A stretch of 64,000 nt of DNA from Rhodoferax sp. (GTDB taxonomy: Bacteria > Pseudomonadota > Gammaproteobacteria > Burkholderiales > Burkholderiaceae_C), in NCBI RefSeq assembly GCF_012927445.1, contig NZ_JABBPD010000007.1:248001-312000 (forward strand), written 5' to 3'. Below are positions 8,234-17,443 of the stretch, piece after piece. Position numbers and translations under genes: made by a program. The notes below the pieces were generated by a model that saw nothing but the letters and a program-made list of their open reading frames with translations, was not told the DNA's origin and ran no database searches. The stretch's first letter is position 1; every line of letters starts with the position of its first letter.

Positions 8234-9246
8234 AGCAGCGATGTTTCTTGCGCGGGCAAAGACAGCCCAGCACCCGCTGCCGGCACGGCGCCAGTCAGCC
8301 CCTGGCCTTCGCGCTGGCTGATCAGGTAGGGCGGACGCTGTTTGACCTCTTCATAAATACGGCCCACATACTCCGCCAGCACGCCGATGGAGAGCAGCTG
8401 GATGCCGCTGAAAAACATCATGCCGACCACGATCGTGGCATAGCCCGGGACGGCGTTGCCCCAGACAAAATAATCGATCACCACCCAGCCACCATAGCCG
8501 AGCGCGATGGCGGCCAACACCAATCCGACCAGGGTCAAGGCCCGCAACGGGGCAATGGAAAACGCCAGAATGCCGGTCAGTGCCAGCGACAGCGAGCCGC
8601 GCAGACCAAAATTGCTCTTGCCATCGGCACGGGGCAGCGGTTGGTAGTCGATGGCGGTGCTGTCAAAGCCAACCCAGGCGTACAGCCCTTTCATGAAGCG
8701 GTTGCGTTCGGGCAGGCTTTTCAGGGCGTCCACCACCTTGCGGTCCATCAGCCGGAAATCGCCCGCGTTGGCCGGAATTTGGACCCGGTTGCCGTAATTG
8801 ACCAGCTTGTAAAACAACCCGGTCAGGCTGACCTGCAGTCCGGACTGGTCGTCGCGCGTTTTGCGCACCGCGTACACCACGTCGGAGCCCTGTCGCCACT
8901 TGTGCAGCATCTCGGGCAGCAGTGTCACGGGGTGCTGACCATCGGCATCCATCAAAAAAACCACGTCACCCCGGGTGGCATCAATGCCGGCGGTCAGGGC
9001 CGGCTCTTTGCCAAAGTTGCGCGACAGCTTGAGGTAGACCACTTCAGGATGCGCCGCACACAGCGCCTGCATCACCTGGGTCGTGTCATCCCGGCTGCCG
9101 TCATCCACCACGATCAGCTCGATGCGATCGCTCAGCGTCGCGAGGGTTGCCAAAATATGAGGCACCACGGTGGCCAGATTGCGTGCTTCGTTGAAGGCAG
9201 GAACCACGCAGGAGAGGGAGGGGGACTGAATAGTACGGGTCGTCAT
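8230..9246 (-). CDS. GT2 polyprenyl-phosphate sugar synthase (FlmF/GtrB-like)
   Basis: 338 residues. SCVVPAFNEARN, VDDGSRDDT and DADGQHP give the GT2 donor and metal site, RNFGKEPALTAG follows, and two membrane helices lie near residues 230 and 265. The layout matches the other GT2 protein in this window (2030-3046), suggesting an old duplication. It is expected to make undecaprenyl-phosphate sugar on the cytoplasmic face. It is co-translated with gtrA and insulated from the upstream psiF-like gene by a terminator. Confidence 0.87.
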   Translation of the reverse strand: MTTRTIQSPSLSCVVPAFNEARNLATVVPHILATLATLSDRIELIVVDDGSRDDTTQVMQALCAAHPEVVYLKLSRNFGKEPALTAGIDATRGDVVFLMDADGQHPVTLLPEMLHKWRQGSDVVYAVRKTRDDQSGLQVSLTGLFYKLVNYGNRVQIPANAGDFRLMDRKVVDALKSLPERNRFMKGLYAWVGFDSTAIDYQPLPRADGKSNFGLRGSLSLALTGILAFSIAPLRALTLVGLVLAAIALGYGGWVVIDYFVWGNAVPGYATIVVGMMFFSGIQLLSIGVLAEYVGRIYEEVKQRPPYLISQREGQGLTGAVPAAGAGLSLPAQETSLL

Positions 9247-9269
9247 GGCTGCATCATGCCAAAAGAAAA

Positions 9270-9293
9270 CCCCGCCCAGCGAAACTGGCGGGG
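9270..9293 (-). terminator. Rho-independent terminator downstream of the psiF-like gene
   Basis: CCCCGCCCAG pairs with CTGGCGGGG around a short loop, with one bulged C. On the minus strand the hairpin is followed by TTTTCTTTT. It separates the psiF-like gene from the GT2 gene that starts at 9246. Confidence 0.8.
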
Positions 9294-9306
9294 TATTTTT
9301 ACGGTT

Positions 9307-9330
9307 GCTGACGCTTTGAAAAGCGTCAGC
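9307..9330 (-). terminator. Perfect 10-bp hairpin just after the psiF-like stop
   Basis: GCTGACGCTT and AAGCGTCAGC flank a TGAA loop (TTCA on the minus strand). It lies directly before the stronger terminator at 9270-9293, so the two probably act in tandem. Confidence 0.6.
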
Positions 9331-9334
9331 CGGC

Positions 9335-9658
9335 TCACTTGCTGAGGCAGTCTTTCATAAAGGCCTTGCGCGCGTCGCCCTTGAGGCTTTGTTCGCCCGC
9401 GTCCTTGTTGCAGGCTTTCATCTTGTCTTGCTGGGCAGTTTTTTTGTCGACGCCGGCCGCGGCGGCTGGTTTGGCGCTCAGGCACTCTTTCATGAAAGCC
9501 TTGCGTTCATCCCCTTTTTTACCCGCAGCCTCCTGGTTGCACATGCCCATTTTGCTTTGCTGCGGCGTCTTGGCGGTGGCCGCGGGCGCGTCAGCGGCGT
9601 GGGCAGCCCCCAGAGAAAGAGAAAGGCCTAGGCTCAGGAGGGTCAAAAACTTCTTCAT
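9335..9658 (-). CDS. PsiF-repeat periplasmic protein
   Basis: 107 residues. MKKFLTLLSLGLSLSLGAAHA is a clear Sec signal peptide, with AAGGAT as ribosome binding site before ATG 9658. The mature protein has two near-identical PsiF repeats, each with CN(Q/K)(E/D)A ... G(D)(E/A)RKAFMK(E/D)CLS, and each with two cysteines. PsiF was named as a phosphate-starvation-induced protein in E. coli; its molecular role is unknown. The gene is divergent from argS, sharing a 137-bp promoter region, and ends at a double terminator. Confidence 0.85.
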   Translation of the reverse strand: MKKFLTLLSLGLSLSLGAAHAADAPAATAKTPQQSKMGMCNQEAAGKKGDERKAFMKECLSAKPAAAAGVDKKTAQQDKMKACNKDAGEQSLKGDARKAFMKDCLSK

Positions 9659-9795
9659 GGTGCATCCTTTGAAAGGGTTTGGAGGGAATTCCGGACTGGA
9701 TTCCAGCACACAACGTGCCGCTTGGCAAACCGGATGACAAAGCGTTACCGTTGCGTGAATCGGACAGGCCCGGAGTCCCTCGTAAAATCAGCGGC

Positions 9796-11481
9796 ATGCT
9801 GTCTGTAAAAATTGAATTGCTCGAATCCCTGGCGCAAGCCCTGGAAAAACTCCTTCCCGGTGCGGGTGCCAAAGCCGCTTTTGAGTCGCCCAAGGTCGCC
9901 GCCCATGGTGACCTGGCCACCACCGCCGCCATGCAACTGGCCAAGCCGCTCAAGCTCAACCCACGTCAACTGGCCGAAAACCTGCGCACCGAGTTGTTGG
10001 CGGCCGCGCCGTTTCAACGCTGGGTCGCGGCCATTGACATTGCCGGCCCCGGCTTTATCAATATCAAACTGAAACCCGAAGCCAAGCAGCAGATCGTGCG
10101 CGAGGTGCTGGCGCAGGCCACAGCGTTTGGCAAGCAGACCGACACCGGTCACCGCATGCTGGTGGAGTTTGTTTCCGCCAACCCGACCGGCCCGCTGCAT
10201 GTGGGTCATGGCCGCCAGGCGGCGCTGGGCGACGCCATCTGCAACCTGTTTCAGACCCAGGGCTGGGAGGTGTACCGCGAGTTCTATTACAACGACGCCG
10301 GCGTGCAGATCGGCACACTGGCCACCAGCACCCAGCTGCGCGCCAAGGGCTTCAAGCCGGGCGACCCGGAGTGGCCGGAGCTGGCGTACAACGGCGACTA
10401 CATTGCCGACATTGCCAAGGACTTCTTGGAAAAGAAAACGGTGCGCTCGGACGACCGCGAGTTCACCGCGTCGGGCGACGTCGAGGAACTCGATGACATC
10501 CGCCTGTTCGCCGTGGCGTATTTGCGCCATGAGCAAGACCTGGACCTGAAGGCGTTTGCCGTCCAGTTTGACAACTATTACCTGGAATCCAGCCTGTACC
10601 TGAGCGGCAAGGTCGATGACGTCGTGAAGAAACTGCACGACGCTGGCAAGACCTACGAACATGACGGCGCCCTCTGGCTCAAGTCCACCGAGTATGGCGA
10701 CGACAAAGACCGGGTCATGCGCAAGGGCGACGGCAGCTACACCTACTTTGTGCCCGATGTGGCGTATCACATCACCAAATGGGAACGCGGCTTCGAGAAG
10801 GTGGTCAACATCCAGGGCACCGACCACCACGGCACCATCGCCCGCGTGCGCGCCGGCCTGCAGGCCGCCAACGTCGGCATCCCGCAAGGCTACCCGGACT
10901 ACGTGCTGCACACCATGGTGCGCGTCGTCAAGGGTGGCGAGGAGGTCAAAATTTCCAAGCGCGCCGGCAGCTACGTGACGCTGCGTGACCTGATCGAATG
11001 GACCAGCAAGGACGCGGTCCGGTTCTTTTTGCTCAGCCGCAAGCCCGACACCGAATACACCTTTGACGTCGACCTGGCGATTGCCAAGAACAACGACAAC
11101 CCGGTCTATTACGTGCAGTACGCCCACGCCCGGATTTGTTCGGTATTGGCGGCCTGGCGCGAGAAGGACGGCGGTGAGGTGGCCAGCCTGCAGCAAGCCG
11201 ACCTGTCGCCGCTGCAAAGCCCGCAGGCCCTTGCGCTCATGCTGCTGCTGGCCAAATACCCCGACATGCTGACCGCTGCGGCCGTGGACTTTGCGCCGCA
11301 CGACGTTACGTTCTATCTGCGCGAACTGGCCGCCTGCTACCACAGTTATTACGATGCCGAGCGCATTCTGGTGGACGACGAAGTCGTCAAACGGGCTCGG
11401 TTGGCGCTGGTCGCGGCGACGGCGCAGGTGTTGCACAATGGGTTGGCAGTGCTGGGCGTGAGTGCCCCGCAAAAAATGTAA
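9796..11481 (+). CDS. argS: Arginyl-tRNA synthetase
   Basis: 561 residues. The N-terminal ArgRS additional domain is followed by the class I HIGH-type motif HVGHGRQ (near residue 137), a KMSK-like KISKRAG (near residue 387) and the DALR anticodon-binding domain with a C-terminal FYLREL(A)ACYHSYYD stretch. It charges tRNA-Arg in the cytoplasm. ATG 9796 matches the usual N-terminus; the frame stays open further upstream, but that extension does not resemble the family. The short AT-rich block TAAAATCAGC precedes the start. Confidence 0.97.
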   Translation: MLSVKIELLESLAQALEKLLPGAGAKAAFESPKVAAHGDLATTAAMQLAKPLKLNPRQLAENLRTELLAAAPFQRWVAAIDIAGPGFINIKLKPEAKQQIVREVLAQATAFGKQTDTGHRMLVEFVSANPTGPLHVGHGRQAALGDAICNLFQTQGWEVYREFYYNDAGVQIGTLATSTQLRAKGFKPGDPEWPELAYNGDYIADIAKDFLEKKTVRSDDREFTASGDVEELDDIRLFAVAYLRHEQDLDLKAFAVQFDNYYLESSLYLSGKVDDVVKKLHDAGKTYEHDGALWLKSTEYGDDKDRVMRKGDGSYTYFVPDVAYHITKWERGFEKVVNIQGTDHHGTIARVRAGLQAANVGIPQGYPDYVLHTMVRVVKGGEEVKISKRAGSYVTLRDLIEWTSKDAVRFFLLSRKPDTEYTFDVDLAIAKNNDNPVYYVQYAHARICSVLAAWREKDGGEVASLQQADLSPLQSPQALALMLLLAKYPDMLTAAAVDFAPHDVTFYLRELAACYHSYYDAERILVDDEVVKRARLALVAATAQVLHNGLAVLGVSAPQKM

Positions 11482-11510
11482 AACAAGCTTGAGAGACTGA
11501 GGTTTAGCGC

Positions 11511-12146
11511 ATGAAACAGCAACGCGGCGGAACCATTCTGGGGTTCATTATTGGCGTGGTGGTCGGACTCGGGGCGGCGCTGGCGGTTGCCGTCTACGTC
11601 ACCAAAGTGCCTATTCCGTTTGTCAACCGGGGTGCCAGTCGGACGGCCGACCAGGATGCCGCGGAGGTCAAAAGAAACAAAGACTGGGATCCCAACACCC
11701 CCTTGTACGGCAAAAACCCGGTTCGCCCTGTGACGCCCGCGCCTGAACCGGCGGTGCCGGCGACCGACCCTGTGGCCGTGCCGGCCGCGAAGCCAGCGGT
11801 CGTCGCGCCGGCGGCGGCGGTTCCCCCTAAAGCGGCGGCCAAACCCGCGGTGTCGGCCGATCCTTTGGGCGATCTGGCCAAAGCGCGTGCCTCAAGCGCC
11901 ACGGTCGAGCCGTTTTCTTACTTCGTGCAGGTCGGCGCCTTCCGGACCCCGGAAGACGCGGAGAGCCAGCGGGCCAAGTTATCGCTCGGCGGCGTCGAAG
12001 CCAAAGTGACCGAGCGTGAACAGGCCGGTCGCACCGTGTTCCGGGTGCGCGTGGGTCCCTTTGACAAAAAGGAAGAGGCCGACAAAGCCAAGGAGAAACT
12101 GGAAGCAGCGGGCATGGAAACAGCCCTGGTTCGCGTGCAACGGTAG
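11511..12146 (+). CDS. SPOR-domain inner-membrane protein (FtsN-like)
   Basis: 211 residues: a single N-terminal transmembrane helix (ILGFIIGVVVGLGAALAVAVYV), a long Pro/Ala/Val-rich linker, and a C-terminal SPOR domain from about residue 135 (YFVQVGAFRTPEDAESQRAKL ... RVRVGPF). SPOR domains bind denuded peptidoglycan at the division septum, so a cell-division role like that of FtsN is likely. It lies 29 bp after argS and before dsbA, an order I believe is common in related genera. Confidence 0.88.
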   Translation: MKQQRGGTILGFIIGVVVGLGAALAVAVYVTKVPIPFVNRGASRTADQDAAEVKRNKDWDPNTPLYGKNPVRPVTPAPEPAVPATDPVAVPAAKPAVVAPAAAVPPKAAAKPAVSADPLGDLAKARASSATVEPFSYFVQVGAFRTPEDAESQRAKLSLGGVEAKVTEREQAGRTVFRVRVGPFDKKEEADKAKEKLEAAGMETALVRVQR

Positions 12147-12229
12147 TTTGCTAACGTCGGGGTACGGAACGGCTTGACGAACTTTTTCAAGTTGGCTCGG
12201 TCTGATTCATTTAACAGGAGTGTTTAAAG

Positions 12230-12877
12230 ATGAAGCGTCGTGATTTTTCTCTGGTCTGCAGTGCTTTGGCAGGTGCGGCTTTTATTCAGTCACCGGCACT
12301 GGCGCAGGTCAAGCCGCCCGTCGCGGGCACGGACTATTTACTGGTGGAAAAACGCGCTGCCGTCGAGGCGCCCGCTGGCAAAATTGAAGTGGTCGAGTTT
12401 TTTTGGTACAGCTGCCCGCACTGCAATGTGTTCGAGCCAACCTTTGATGCCTGGCGCAAGCGCGCCCCCAAAGACCTCGTCGTGCGCCGGGTTCCGGTCG
12501 CTTTCCAGGATAGTTTTGTGCCGCAGCAGCGCTTGTTCTACGCCCTGGAGGCCATGGGTTTGGTCGACAAGCTGCACAGCAAGGTGTTCGCCGCCATCCA
12601 CGTTGAAAAGCAAAACCTGAGCCAGGGTGACGCGATTGCCGACTGGGTGGCCAAGCAGGGCGTAGACAAAGCCAAGTTCCTGGAGCAGTACAACTCGTTC
12701 TCGGTCTCGACCAAGGTGGCGCGTGGCACCCAGCTGCAGAATGCCTACAAGGTCGAAGGCGTTCCGTCGCTGGGCGTGGCGGGACGTTTCTATACCGACG
12801 GCACACTGGCCAAGAGCCTGGACCGTGCGTTGGCGATTGTCGAATTTCTGGCCGCACAAATCCGCAGCGGACATTGA
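12230..12877 (+). CDS. dsbA: Periplasmic thiol:disulfide oxidoreductase, DsbA type
   Basis: 215 residues with a signal peptide ending ALAQ near residue 26, active site CPHC at residues 62-65 and the cis-proline loop EGVPS near residue 181. CPHC is the canonical strongly oxidising DsbA pair that donates disulfides to periplasmic proteins. AACAGGAG, about 8 bases before the ATG, is a good ribosome binding site. The stop codon lies inside a small perfect hairpin (12873-12891). Confidence 0.92.
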   Translation: MKRRDFSLVCSALAGAAFIQSPALAQVKPPVAGTDYLLVEKRAAVEAPAGKIEVVEFFWYSCPHCNVFEPTFDAWRKRAPKDLVVRRVPVAFQDSFVPQQRLFYALEAMGLVDKLHSKVFAAIHVEKQNLSQGDAIADWVAKQGVDKAKFLEQYNSFSVSTKVARGTQLQNAYKVEGVPSLGVAGRFYTDGTLAKSLDRALAIVEFLAAQIRSGH

Positions 12878-12891
12878 GCGTCACGCTCAAT
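12873..12891. terminator. Hairpin overlapping the dsbA stop, followed by further palindromes
   Basis: ATTGAGCG-TCA-CGCTCAAT is a perfect 8-bp stem that includes the stop codon. It is followed by the 12-bp palindrome GGCGCATGCGCC (12903-12914) and by TTGCG-ATAG-CGCAA (12916-12929). None has a T-tract, so a terminator or mRNA-stabilising role is only plausible. Confidence 0.4.
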
Positions 12892-13099
12892 CGCGTTGGC
12901 CGGGCGCATGCGCCGTTGCGATAGCGCAAGCGCGAGTCACTGATCCAGCGCAAGATAGAACCGTCATTTGCGCGTCACGTACCGACGGAGTTCGATCTGG
13001 CCGAGCGGCGCCCCGGCCGAAGAGCGGTGCGGGGCGGCAGACCCGGCTGCTGGTCGTTACAATCAAAAAACAAGACGTTAACGCAAGATTCGTGCCTTT

Positions 13100-13735
13100 A
13101 TGAAATCACCCCTTTCTCATTTGTTTTTGATCGCGGCCCTGGCCCTGTCCGGGGGCCTCGCCTGCGCGGAAAAGGCCGATCGCAACAAGCCCATGAATGT
13201 GGAGTCCGATGCCCTGCGCTACGACGATTTGAAGCAGACCAGCATCTTCACCGGGCGGGTGATTTTGACCAAAGGCACGATCCTGATCCGGGGCGCCAAG
13301 ATCGACGTGCGCCAGGATGCGGACGGCTACCAGTTTGGCGTGGTGACCGCCGAGCCGGGCAAGCTCGCCTTCTACCGGCAAAAGCGCGAAGCGGTGGACG
13401 AGTTCATTGAGGGCGAAGGCGAAGTGATTGAGTACGACAGCAAGGCAGATACCGTGAAGTTCATCACCCGGGCGCAGCTGCGCCGTTACCGGGGCCCCAA
13501 TCTGAATGACGAGTTCACCGGTGGGGTGATTCTGTACAACAACACAACCGATATTTTCACGGTCGATGGCACCGTGGCCAAGAGCAGTCCGGGCGCCCCG
13601 GCCGGCCGGGTGCGGGCCATGCTGACGCCGGCACCGGACGCGGCCGCAACGGCCCCGGCTGGCGGCGCCAGCAAGCCGCCAACGCCGGGCCCGGTGCTGC
13701 GCGACTCGACCCGGCTTGAGGGAGAGAAAAAGTGA
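13100..13735 (+). CDS. lptA: Lipopolysaccharide transport periplasmic protein LptA
   Basis: 211 residues with a signal peptide cleaved near residue 24 (GGLACAEK). The OstA/LptA core follows (PMNVESDALRYDD, TSIFTGRVILTKGTILIRGAKIDV), then a Pro/Ala-rich tail that is probably disordered. LptA bridges the periplasm for LPS between the LptBFGC complex and LptD. The gene is coupled to lptB by a GTGA overlap. The usual upstream partner lptC is not adjacent here; a DsbA gene is in its place. Confidence 0.93.
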   Translation: MKSPLSHLFLIAALALSGGLACAEKADRNKPMNVESDALRYDDLKQTSIFTGRVILTKGTILIRGAKIDVRQDADGYQFGVVTAEPGKLAFYRQKREAVDEFIEGEGEVIEYDSKADTVKFITRAQLRRYRGPNLNDEFTGGVILYNNTTDIFTVDGTVAKSSPGAPAGRVRAMLTPAPDAAATAPAGGASKPPTPGPVLRDSTRLEGEKK

Positions 13736-14529
13736 CGCAAGACCTGCCTGTCATGGAAACGCCGCCCCGGCTGGAGTCCGACCACGACGAGAGCCGGCTG
13801 GAGGTCAGTCACCTGCAGAAGTTTTATGGCAGCCGCAAGGCGGTCAAAGACGTGTCGCTGGTGGTGCGCAAGGGCGAGGTCGTCGGCCTGCTGGGGCCGA
13901 ACGGCGCCGGTAAAACCACCTCGTTCTACATGATTGTCGGGTTGGTGCATGCCACGGCCGGGGACATCACGATTGACGGCCAGTCGGTGGCGCACATGCC
14001 GATTCACCGGCGAGCCCGGCTCGGACTGAGCTATTTGCCGCAGGAAGCCTCCATTTTCCGCAAACTCAATGTTGAGGAAAACGTGCGGGCGGTGCTGGAG
14101 TTGCAGCAGGACGAACTGGGCAAACCGCTGGCCAAAGCCGAGCTGGAGAAGCGGCTGACCGGTCTGTTGCAGGACCTGCGCGTGGACCACCTGCGCGAAA
14201 CGCCGGCGCTGGCCTTGTCCGGCGGCGAGCGCCGCCGGGTCGAGATTGCGCGGGCGCTGGCGACCCAGCCGCGCTTCATTCTGCTGGACGAACCGTTTGC
14301 CGGCATTGACCCGATTGCCGTGATCGAGATTCAGCGCATCATCAGTTTCCTGAAAAACCGGGGCATCGGGGTGCTGATCACCGACCACAACGTGCGTGAA
14401 ACCCTGGGTATTTGTGACCACGCCTACATCATCAGCGATGGCACCGTGCTGGCCCAAGGCACACCGTCCGAGATCGTCAATGACGCCGAAGTGCGTCGGG
14501 TCTATCTCGGCGAACACTTTAAGATGTAG
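13732..14529 (+). CDS. lptB: LPS export ABC transporter ATPase LptB
   Basis: 265 residues. Walker A is GPNGAGKTT, the Q-loop is YLPQEASIFR, the signature is LSGGERRR and Walker B is FILLDEPFAGID, followed by the H-loop ITDHNV. It powers LPS extraction from the inner membrane together with LptF and LptG. The start is GTG overlapping the lptA stop, and the stop is directly followed by the rpoN start. An N-terminal extension of about 20 residues precedes the normal family start. Confidence 0.96.
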   Translation: MTQDLPVMETPPRLESDHDESRLEVSHLQKFYGSRKAVKDVSLVVRKGEVVGLLGPNGAGKTTSFYMIVGLVHATAGDITIDGQSVAHMPIHRRARLGLSYLPQEASIFRKLNVEENVRAVLELQQDELGKPLAKAELEKRLTGLLQDLRVDHLRETPALALSGGERRRVEIARALATQPRFILLDEPFAGIDPIAVIEIQRIISFLKNRGIGVLITDHNVRETLGICDHAYIISDGTVLAQGTPSEIVNDAEVRRVYLGEHFKM

Positions 14530-16131
14530 ATGAAGCAAGGCCTGTCACTTCGTGTTTCGCAGCAGCTGGCGCTGACGCCGCAGTTGCAGCAATCGATCCG
14601 GCTGTTGCAGTTGTCGACGCTGGAGCTCAGCCAGGAAGTGGACCAGATGCTGGATGACAACCCGTTTCTGGAGCAGAACGCGGACGAGCCGCCACGCGAG
14701 GAGTTCGGTCTGCCGCAAGCCGACACGCCGGTGCGCAATGACGATCTGGCGGCCGAATCTGCTACAAATTCAATAGCTGAGTACGCAGGCGAGACAAGGG
14801 TTACCGTCGAAAATGACTCAGAAGTCACACCGCTGTCGGCGGACGACGGCCAAAGCTGGGAGGGCGACGGCAGCGCCACCCTGTCGCCGGACGACAGCGA
14901 GTGGGGCGGCGACGCCAAACCCAGCAGCAACAACCTGAACGGCACTGACGACGCGGACATCACCGACCTGGCCAGCAGCCAGCAGTCGCTGCAAAGCTAC
15001 CTGCACCGGCAGGCACTGGCCTTTCACCTGAGTGAAGAAGACCGGGCCGCCCTGCGGTTCTTGATCGAATCGCTGAATGACGATGGTTATCTGGAAGACA
15101 CGCTGACCTCGCTGGCCGAGGGACTGGCGGGTGAGGATACCGAGCAGGTCGAACAACTGGTGCACCATTTCACCGTGGCCTTGTCGCTGCTGCAAAGCCT
15201 GGAGCCGGCTGGCGTCGGGGCGCAGAGCCTGGCCGAGTGCCTGCGTCTGCAGTTGCAGGCACTGCTGGCACAGAGTGCGGCGGACCCGGTGCCGAAGCCC
15301 CTGATGGCGGTGGCTAAAGTGGCCCTGCGCATTTGCGCCCAACCGATGGACCTGCTGGCCCGGCGCGACATCAAGCGGCTGGTGCAGCTCACTGGCGCGC
15401 CTGACGCCGCCGTGCGCGAAGCCATTGCCCTGATTGCCCGGCTCGAGCCCAAGCCGGGCCGCCGTTTTGTCGATGTCGAGCGCAACATCGTGGTGCCGGA
15501 TGTGCTGGTGGTCAAGGTTGGCAAGGGGGCTGCAGCCAAGTTTCAGGTGCGCCTCAACACCGAGGTGATGCCGCGCCTGCGGGTGCATGACATTTACGCC
15601 AACGCCCTCAAGCAGCACAAGGGCGGCGGCAACGACGCCGCCAACCATGCCGCGCTGCAGCAGCGCCTGCAAGAAGCGCGCTGGTTCATCAAGAACATCC
15701 AGCAGCGCTTTGACACCATTCTGCGCGTCAGCAACGCCATCGTCGAGCGGCAAAAGAGCTTCTTCACCCATGGCGAGCTGGCCATGCGCCCACTGGTGCT
15801 GCGCGAGATTGCCGATGAACTGGGCCTGCACGAGTCGACCATCAGCCGGGTCACCACCGCCAAGTACATGGCAACGCCGTTTGGCACCTTTGAGCTCAAG
15901 TATTTCTTTGGCTCGGGCCTCGGCACCGACTCGGGCGGCAACGCCTCCAGCACGGCGGTGCGGGCGCTGATCAAGCAATTTATCGGCGCCGAGAGCGAGA
16001 AAAAGCCGCTCAGCGACAATCAGATTTCCGAAATGCTCAAAGAACAGGGCATCGACTGTGCCCGGCGCACCGTCGCCAAATACCGCGAGGGGCTGCGAAT
16101 TGCCCCTGCTTCCTTGAGAAAAGCGCTGTAA
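14530..16131 (+). CDS. rpoN: RNA polymerase sigma-54 factor
   Basis: 533 residues. The Gln/Leu-rich region I (MKQGLSLRVSQQLALTPQLQ) is intact, followed by an acidic region II, the core-binding domain and the C-terminal RpoN box ARRTVAKYRE. It directs transcription of nitrogen, motility and other enhancer-dependent promoters. It follows lptB without a gap. Region II contains a 43-bp copy of the dispersed repeat in frame (residues about 78-92), a tolerable place because this region is poorly conserved. A terminator follows. The hpf gene often found after rpoN is absent. Confidence 0.96.
   Translation: MKQGLSLRVSQQLALTPQLQQSIRLLQLSTLELSQEVDQMLDDNPFLEQNADEPPREEFGLPQADTPVRNDDLAAESATNSIAEYAGETRVTVENDSEVTPLSADDGQSWEGDGSATLSPDDSEWGGDAKPSSNNLNGTDDADITDLASSQQSLQSYLHRQALAFHLSEEDRAALRFLIESLNDDGYLEDTLTSLAEGLAGEDTEQVEQLVHHFTVALSLLQSLEPAGVGAQSLAECLRLQLQALLAQSAADPVPKPLMAVAKVALRICAQPMDLLARRDIKRLVQLTGAPDAAVREAIALIARLEPKPGRRFVDVERNIVVPDVLVVKVGKGAAAKFQVRLNTEVMPRLRVHDIYANALKQHKGGGNDAANHAALQQRLQEARWFIKNIQQRFDTILRVSNAIVERQKSFFTHGELAMRPLVLREIADELGLHESTISRVTTAKYMATPFGTFELKYFFGSGLGTDSGGNASSTAVRALIKQFIGAESEKKPLSDNQISEMLKEQGIDCARRTVAKYREGLRIAPASLRKAL
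14761..14803 (-). repeat. Dispersed repeat copy 3, in frame inside rpoN region II
   Basis: Read on the minus strand it gives ACCCTTGTCTCGCCTGCG and then CAGCTATTGAATTTGTAGC, a diverged version of the repeat with its terminal palindrome. It lies in the acidic linker of sigma-54 and keeps the frame. Confidence 0.75.
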
Positions 16132-16147
16132 TACGCGTTGACTACCG

Positions 16148-16177
16148 CCGGCCCGCATCCTTGCGCGGCCGGTTTTT
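16148..16177 (+). terminator. Rho-independent terminator after rpoN
   Basis: CCGGCCCGC pairs with GCGCGGCCGG around an ATCCTT loop (one unpaired base) and is followed by TTTTT. It ends the lptA-lptB-rpoN unit 17 bp after the rpoN stop. Confidence 0.85.
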
Positions 16178-16198
16178 GACCCCATTGAGACAATTCAA

Positions 16199-17443
16199 GT
16201 GAACCAACTTCAATTATTTTTACCCTGCGCCGCCGGCGTGGAAGATTACCTGGAGCCCGAGGTGCTGCGCATCACCGGCTTGCCACCGGGCTGCGTCACC
16301 AAGCAGCGTGGCGGCGTGGCGGTGCGCACCTCACTGGCGCATGCGATGCTGCTCAACCTCTACAGCCGGCTGGCCCAGCGCGTGCTGGTGCTGCTGTCGT
16401 TCACCGAGTACCGCAGCGAGCAGGACCTGTACCGTGCCGCCAGCGAAGTGCCGTGGGAGCGCTGGTTCACCCCGAAAGAGAGCATCAAGGTCGAAGTGAC
16501 GGCGCAGCACAGCCCGCTGACCTCGCTCAACTTTGCCGCGCTCAAGATCAAGGACGCCGTGTGCGACCGCTTCCGCGCCACCGCCGGCGGCGTGCGCCCG
16601 GACGTCAACACCCAGTGGCCCGATGTGCGTATCTACACCCACCTGACCACCGACCACTGCTCGATCTACATCGACACCTCAGGTGAGCCGCTGTTCAAGC
16701 GCGGCTGGCGCGAAGACAAGGGCGACGCGCCCTTGAAAGAAACGCTGGCCGCCGCCATGCTCGCCGCCAGCGGCTGGATGGAGGGCGAGGACGACCTGCT
16801 GCCGCTGTACGACCCCTGCTGCGGCAGCGGCACGATTGCGATTGAAGCGGCGCAGATGGCCTGCAACATCGCCGCCGGCTCATTGCGCCACTTTGCCTTT
16901 GAGAAGTATTTGCCGTTTCGCCGCGCCGACTGGGACGCCATGAAAAAAGAAGCGAAGGAGGCCGAGGTGGTGCGGGAGCCCGACCAGCACCCGATTATTT
17001 TTGGCAGCGATGTGTCGCACCGGATGGTCGACTTTGCCCAGCGCAACGCCGAACGCGCCGGGGTCGCCGACGTCATCGAGTTTCGCGGTGGCGATGCCTT
17101 GCAACGGATGCCGCCCGTGGAAGGCCCGGGCGTGATGATGCTCAATCCACCCTATGGCGAGCGGATCGAAGTGGCGGGTATCGCCGGCAGCGCCGCCCAG
17201 GAAGGCCGCTTTGGCGCCCGCGAGTTGCCGCAGCTTGAGGAAGGTGTTGAGTTTTTCAGCCAGCTGGCCGCTCACTGGAAGAAAAACTACCCCAACTGGA
17301 CCGCCTGGGTGCTGACGCCCGACCTGAAACTGCCGAGCAAAATGCGCCTGAAAGAATCGCGCCGCGTGCCGATGTGGAACGGCCCGATCGAGTGCCGCAT
17401 GTTCCGCTTTGACATGGTGAAGGGCTCGGCGCGGACCAAATGA
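16199..17443 (+). CDS. THUMP-domain class I SAM-dependent RNA methyltransferase (RlmL N-terminal-half type)
   Basis: 414 residues from GTG 16199. An N-terminal THUMP RNA-binding domain (about residues 5-165) precedes a Rossmann methyltransferase with DPCCGSGTIAIEAA and the N6-adenine/N2-guanine type motif NPPYGER. It corresponds to the first half of E. coli RlmL, which methylates 23S rRNA G2445; the target here is presumed, not shown. Its stop overlaps the PIN gene start (ATGA), so the PIN protein is translationally coupled to it. Confidence 0.9.
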   Translation: MNQLQLFLPCAAGVEDYLEPEVLRITGLPPGCVTKQRGGVAVRTSLAHAMLLNLYSRLAQRVLVLLSFTEYRSEQDLYRAASEVPWERWFTPKESIKVEVTAQHSPLTSLNFAALKIKDAVCDRFRATAGGVRPDVNTQWPDVRIYTHLTTDHCSIYIDTSGEPLFKRGWREDKGDAPLKETLAAAMLAASGWMEGEDDLLPLYDPCCGSGTIAIEAAQMACNIAAGSLRHFAFEKYLPFRRADWDAMKKEAKEAEVVREPDQHPIIFGSDVSHRMVDFAQRNAERAGVADVIEFRGGDALQRMPPVEGPGVMMLNPPYGERIEVAGIAGSAAQEGRFGARELPQLEEGVEFFSQLAAHWKKNYPNWTAWVLTPDLKLPSKMRLKESRRVPMWNGPIECRMFRFDMVKGSARTK

